Source of the DNA: an uncultured Pelagibacteraceae bacterium
GTDB taxonomy: Bacteria > Pseudomonadota > Alphaproteobacteria > Pelagibacterales > Pelagibacteraceae
DNA length: 42,186 nt
NCBI GenBank assembly: GCA_902552475.1
Contig: CACDJC010000001.1
Coordinates: 75,001 to 117,186 of the forward strand
Reading direction: 5' to 3'
The translations under genes were made by a program, and so were the position numbers. Numbering within the stretch: the first letter of the stretch is position 1; each line of letters begins with the position of its first letter. Below the pieces are notes generated by a model. It was given only the letters and a program-made list of their open reading frames with translations, searched no databases and was not told the DNA's origin. Of the stretch, positions 41,385 to 42,186 are shown in pieces.

Positions 41385-42186
41385 ATGAAAGTCAATTATA
41401 ATTATCTTGGACAAGAATTTTCTAACCCTTCAAAAATTATTAAAGAATGGAAAAAGTTAATTAAATCTACTGATTTTACTCTTGGAAAATATGTAGCGAA
41501 ATTTGAGAATTCGTTTTCAAAATTTATTGGCTCAAAGCATTGTATTTCTACAAATAATGGAACTGATGCACTAATTTTATGTCTTAAAGCTCTTAATGTA
41601 AAACCAGGAGACGAAGTCATCACAGTTGTGAATACTTTTTATGCAACAGTTGGAGCAATAGAAGCAGTTGGGGCAACTCCTGTATTTTGTGATTGTGATG
41701 ATAGATATCAAATTAACATTGAGGATATTAAAAAAAAAATAACAAAAAAAACCAAAGTTATAATGCCAGTACATTGGGGTGGAGCATCACCAGATATGTA
41801 TGCAATAATGAAGATAGCTAAAAAACACAATTTAAAGGTTGTGGAGGATGCTTGCATGGGTATTGGAGCTTCTTTAAGAGGAAAGTCACCTGGTAGTTTT
41901 GGACATATTTCAGCTTTTAGTTTACATCCTCTAAAATCTTTGAATGCAATTGGTGATGGAGGAGCAGTAGTTACCAATGACAAAAAAATGTACAAATGGC
42001 TTTTGAAATTCAGAAATCACGGAATGATCAACAGAGATACAATTGATATCTGGGGTATTAACAATAGAATGCAACCTTTACAATGTGTTGTTGGTTTATG
42101 GGGACTAAAAAAACTTAAAAAAGTTATACAACAAAGAAATAAAAACGCAGCTTATTATGATAAAAAATTAAAAAAGTTTAAAAAAT
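41385..42186 (+). CDS. DegT/DnrJ/EryC1/StrS-family sugar aminotransferase (3' end outside window)
   Basis: The frame starts with the ATG at 41385 and stays open to the end of the window, giving 267 residues; the C-terminal 100 or so are missing. NNGTDAL (57-63) binds PLP phosphate, Asp155 in VVEDACMGIG binds the pyridine nitrogen, and Lys184 in FSLHPLKSLNAIGDGG forms the Schiff base. It shares the less common PVHW and HPLK-x-LN segments with the aminotransferase at 12658-13755, so the two may use related substrates or be ancient paralogs. It should aminate an NDP-keto-sugar. Confidence 0.92.
   Translation, partial: MKVNYNYLGQEFSNPSKIIKEWKKLIKSTDFTLGKYVAKFENSFSKFIGSKHCISTNNGTDALILCLKALNVKPGDEVITVVNTFYATVGAIEAVGATPVFCDCDDRYQINIEDIKKKITKKTKVIMPVHWGGASPDMYAIMKIAKKHNLKVVEDACMGIGASLRGKSPGSFGHISAFSLHPLKSLNAIGDGGAVVTNDKKMYKWLLKFRNHGMINRDTIDIWGINNRMQPLQCVVGLWGLKKLKKVIQQRNKNAAYYDKKLKKFKK

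Noticed and set aside
41402-41995. Several minus-strand open frames under the right-end aminotransferase
   Set aside because: They are antisense to a strongly conserved DegT gene (41385 onward), lack any recognisable motif and look like shadows of it.

Overview
The window is a dense, very AT-rich stretch of bacterial chromosome (GC well under 30% by eye). Proteins are lysine-, asparagine- and isoleucine-rich, gaps are tiny, genes overlap often, and clear Shine-Dalgarno sites are rare. This style fits a streamlined marine bacterium such as a Pelagibacterales (SAR11) member, and the content fits a hypervariable surface-polysaccharide region of such a genome. The taxon is an inference from composition and content. 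I saw no rRNA, tRNA, CRISPR array, transposase or integrase, and no gene-free stretch above 300 bases.

Layout. (1) 1-6910, plus strand: one tight operon for an activated sugar, with a transaldolase (partial), two SDR epimerases, a nucleotidyltransferase-PfkB kinase fusion in the reverse of HldE order, a Gfo/Idh oxidoreductase, a divergent nucleotide-sugar dehydrogenase without its catalytic Cys, and a third SDR with His at the catalytic Lys position. (2) 6911-10504, minus: an SDR epimerase followed by two paralogous proteins of unknown function with a WGxxY motif. (3) 10621-14573, plus: E1 alpha and beta thiamine-diphosphate enzyme subunits, a DegT-type aminotransferase and a methyltransferase. 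(4) 14584-15988, minus: a TylF-like protein and a GmhA-like SIS isomerase; then a third WGxxY protein on plus (16003-17010). (5) 17032-26414, mainly minus: a cassette resembling the 'sporadic carbohydrate cluster' (LIC12192-type protein, 2OG-Fe(II) oxygenase, SDR, GT2, GT-C membrane glycosyltransferase, small membrane protein, KdsC-like HAD phosphatase, split transketolase), broken by two plus-strand genes, an FkbM methyltransferase and the fourth WGxxY protein. (6) 26447-35503, plus: a GMC oxidoreductase, asparagine synthase, cupin, nucleotidyltransferase-choline-kinase-like fusion, AroE-like dehydrogenase, NodU/CmcH carbamoyltransferase and FemAB-like acyltransferase. (7) 35529-39451, minus: a zinc-cysteine methyltransferase-like protein, a radical SAM/SPASM protein, and a two-gene ABC polysaccharide exporter. 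(8) 39638-42186, plus: a methyltransferase, GmhB-like phosphatase, NUDIX hydrolase and a second DegT-type aminotransferase cut by the window edge.

How they may work together. Several operons appear to make unusual activated sugars. A full set of heptose-type steps (isomerase, kinase, phosphatase, nucleotidyltransferase, epimerases) is scattered through the window, and three C-C bond enzyme systems (transaldolase, split transketolase, E1 pair) could supply the carbon skeletons. Glycosyltransferases assemble the sugars; carbamoyl, acyl, amide, amino and methyl groups decorate them; and the Wzm/Wzt-type ABC pair probably exports the glycan. The most novel items are the four-member WGxxY family, the Cys-less dehydrogenase, the reversed HldE-like fusion and the kinase-nucleotidyltransferase fusion.
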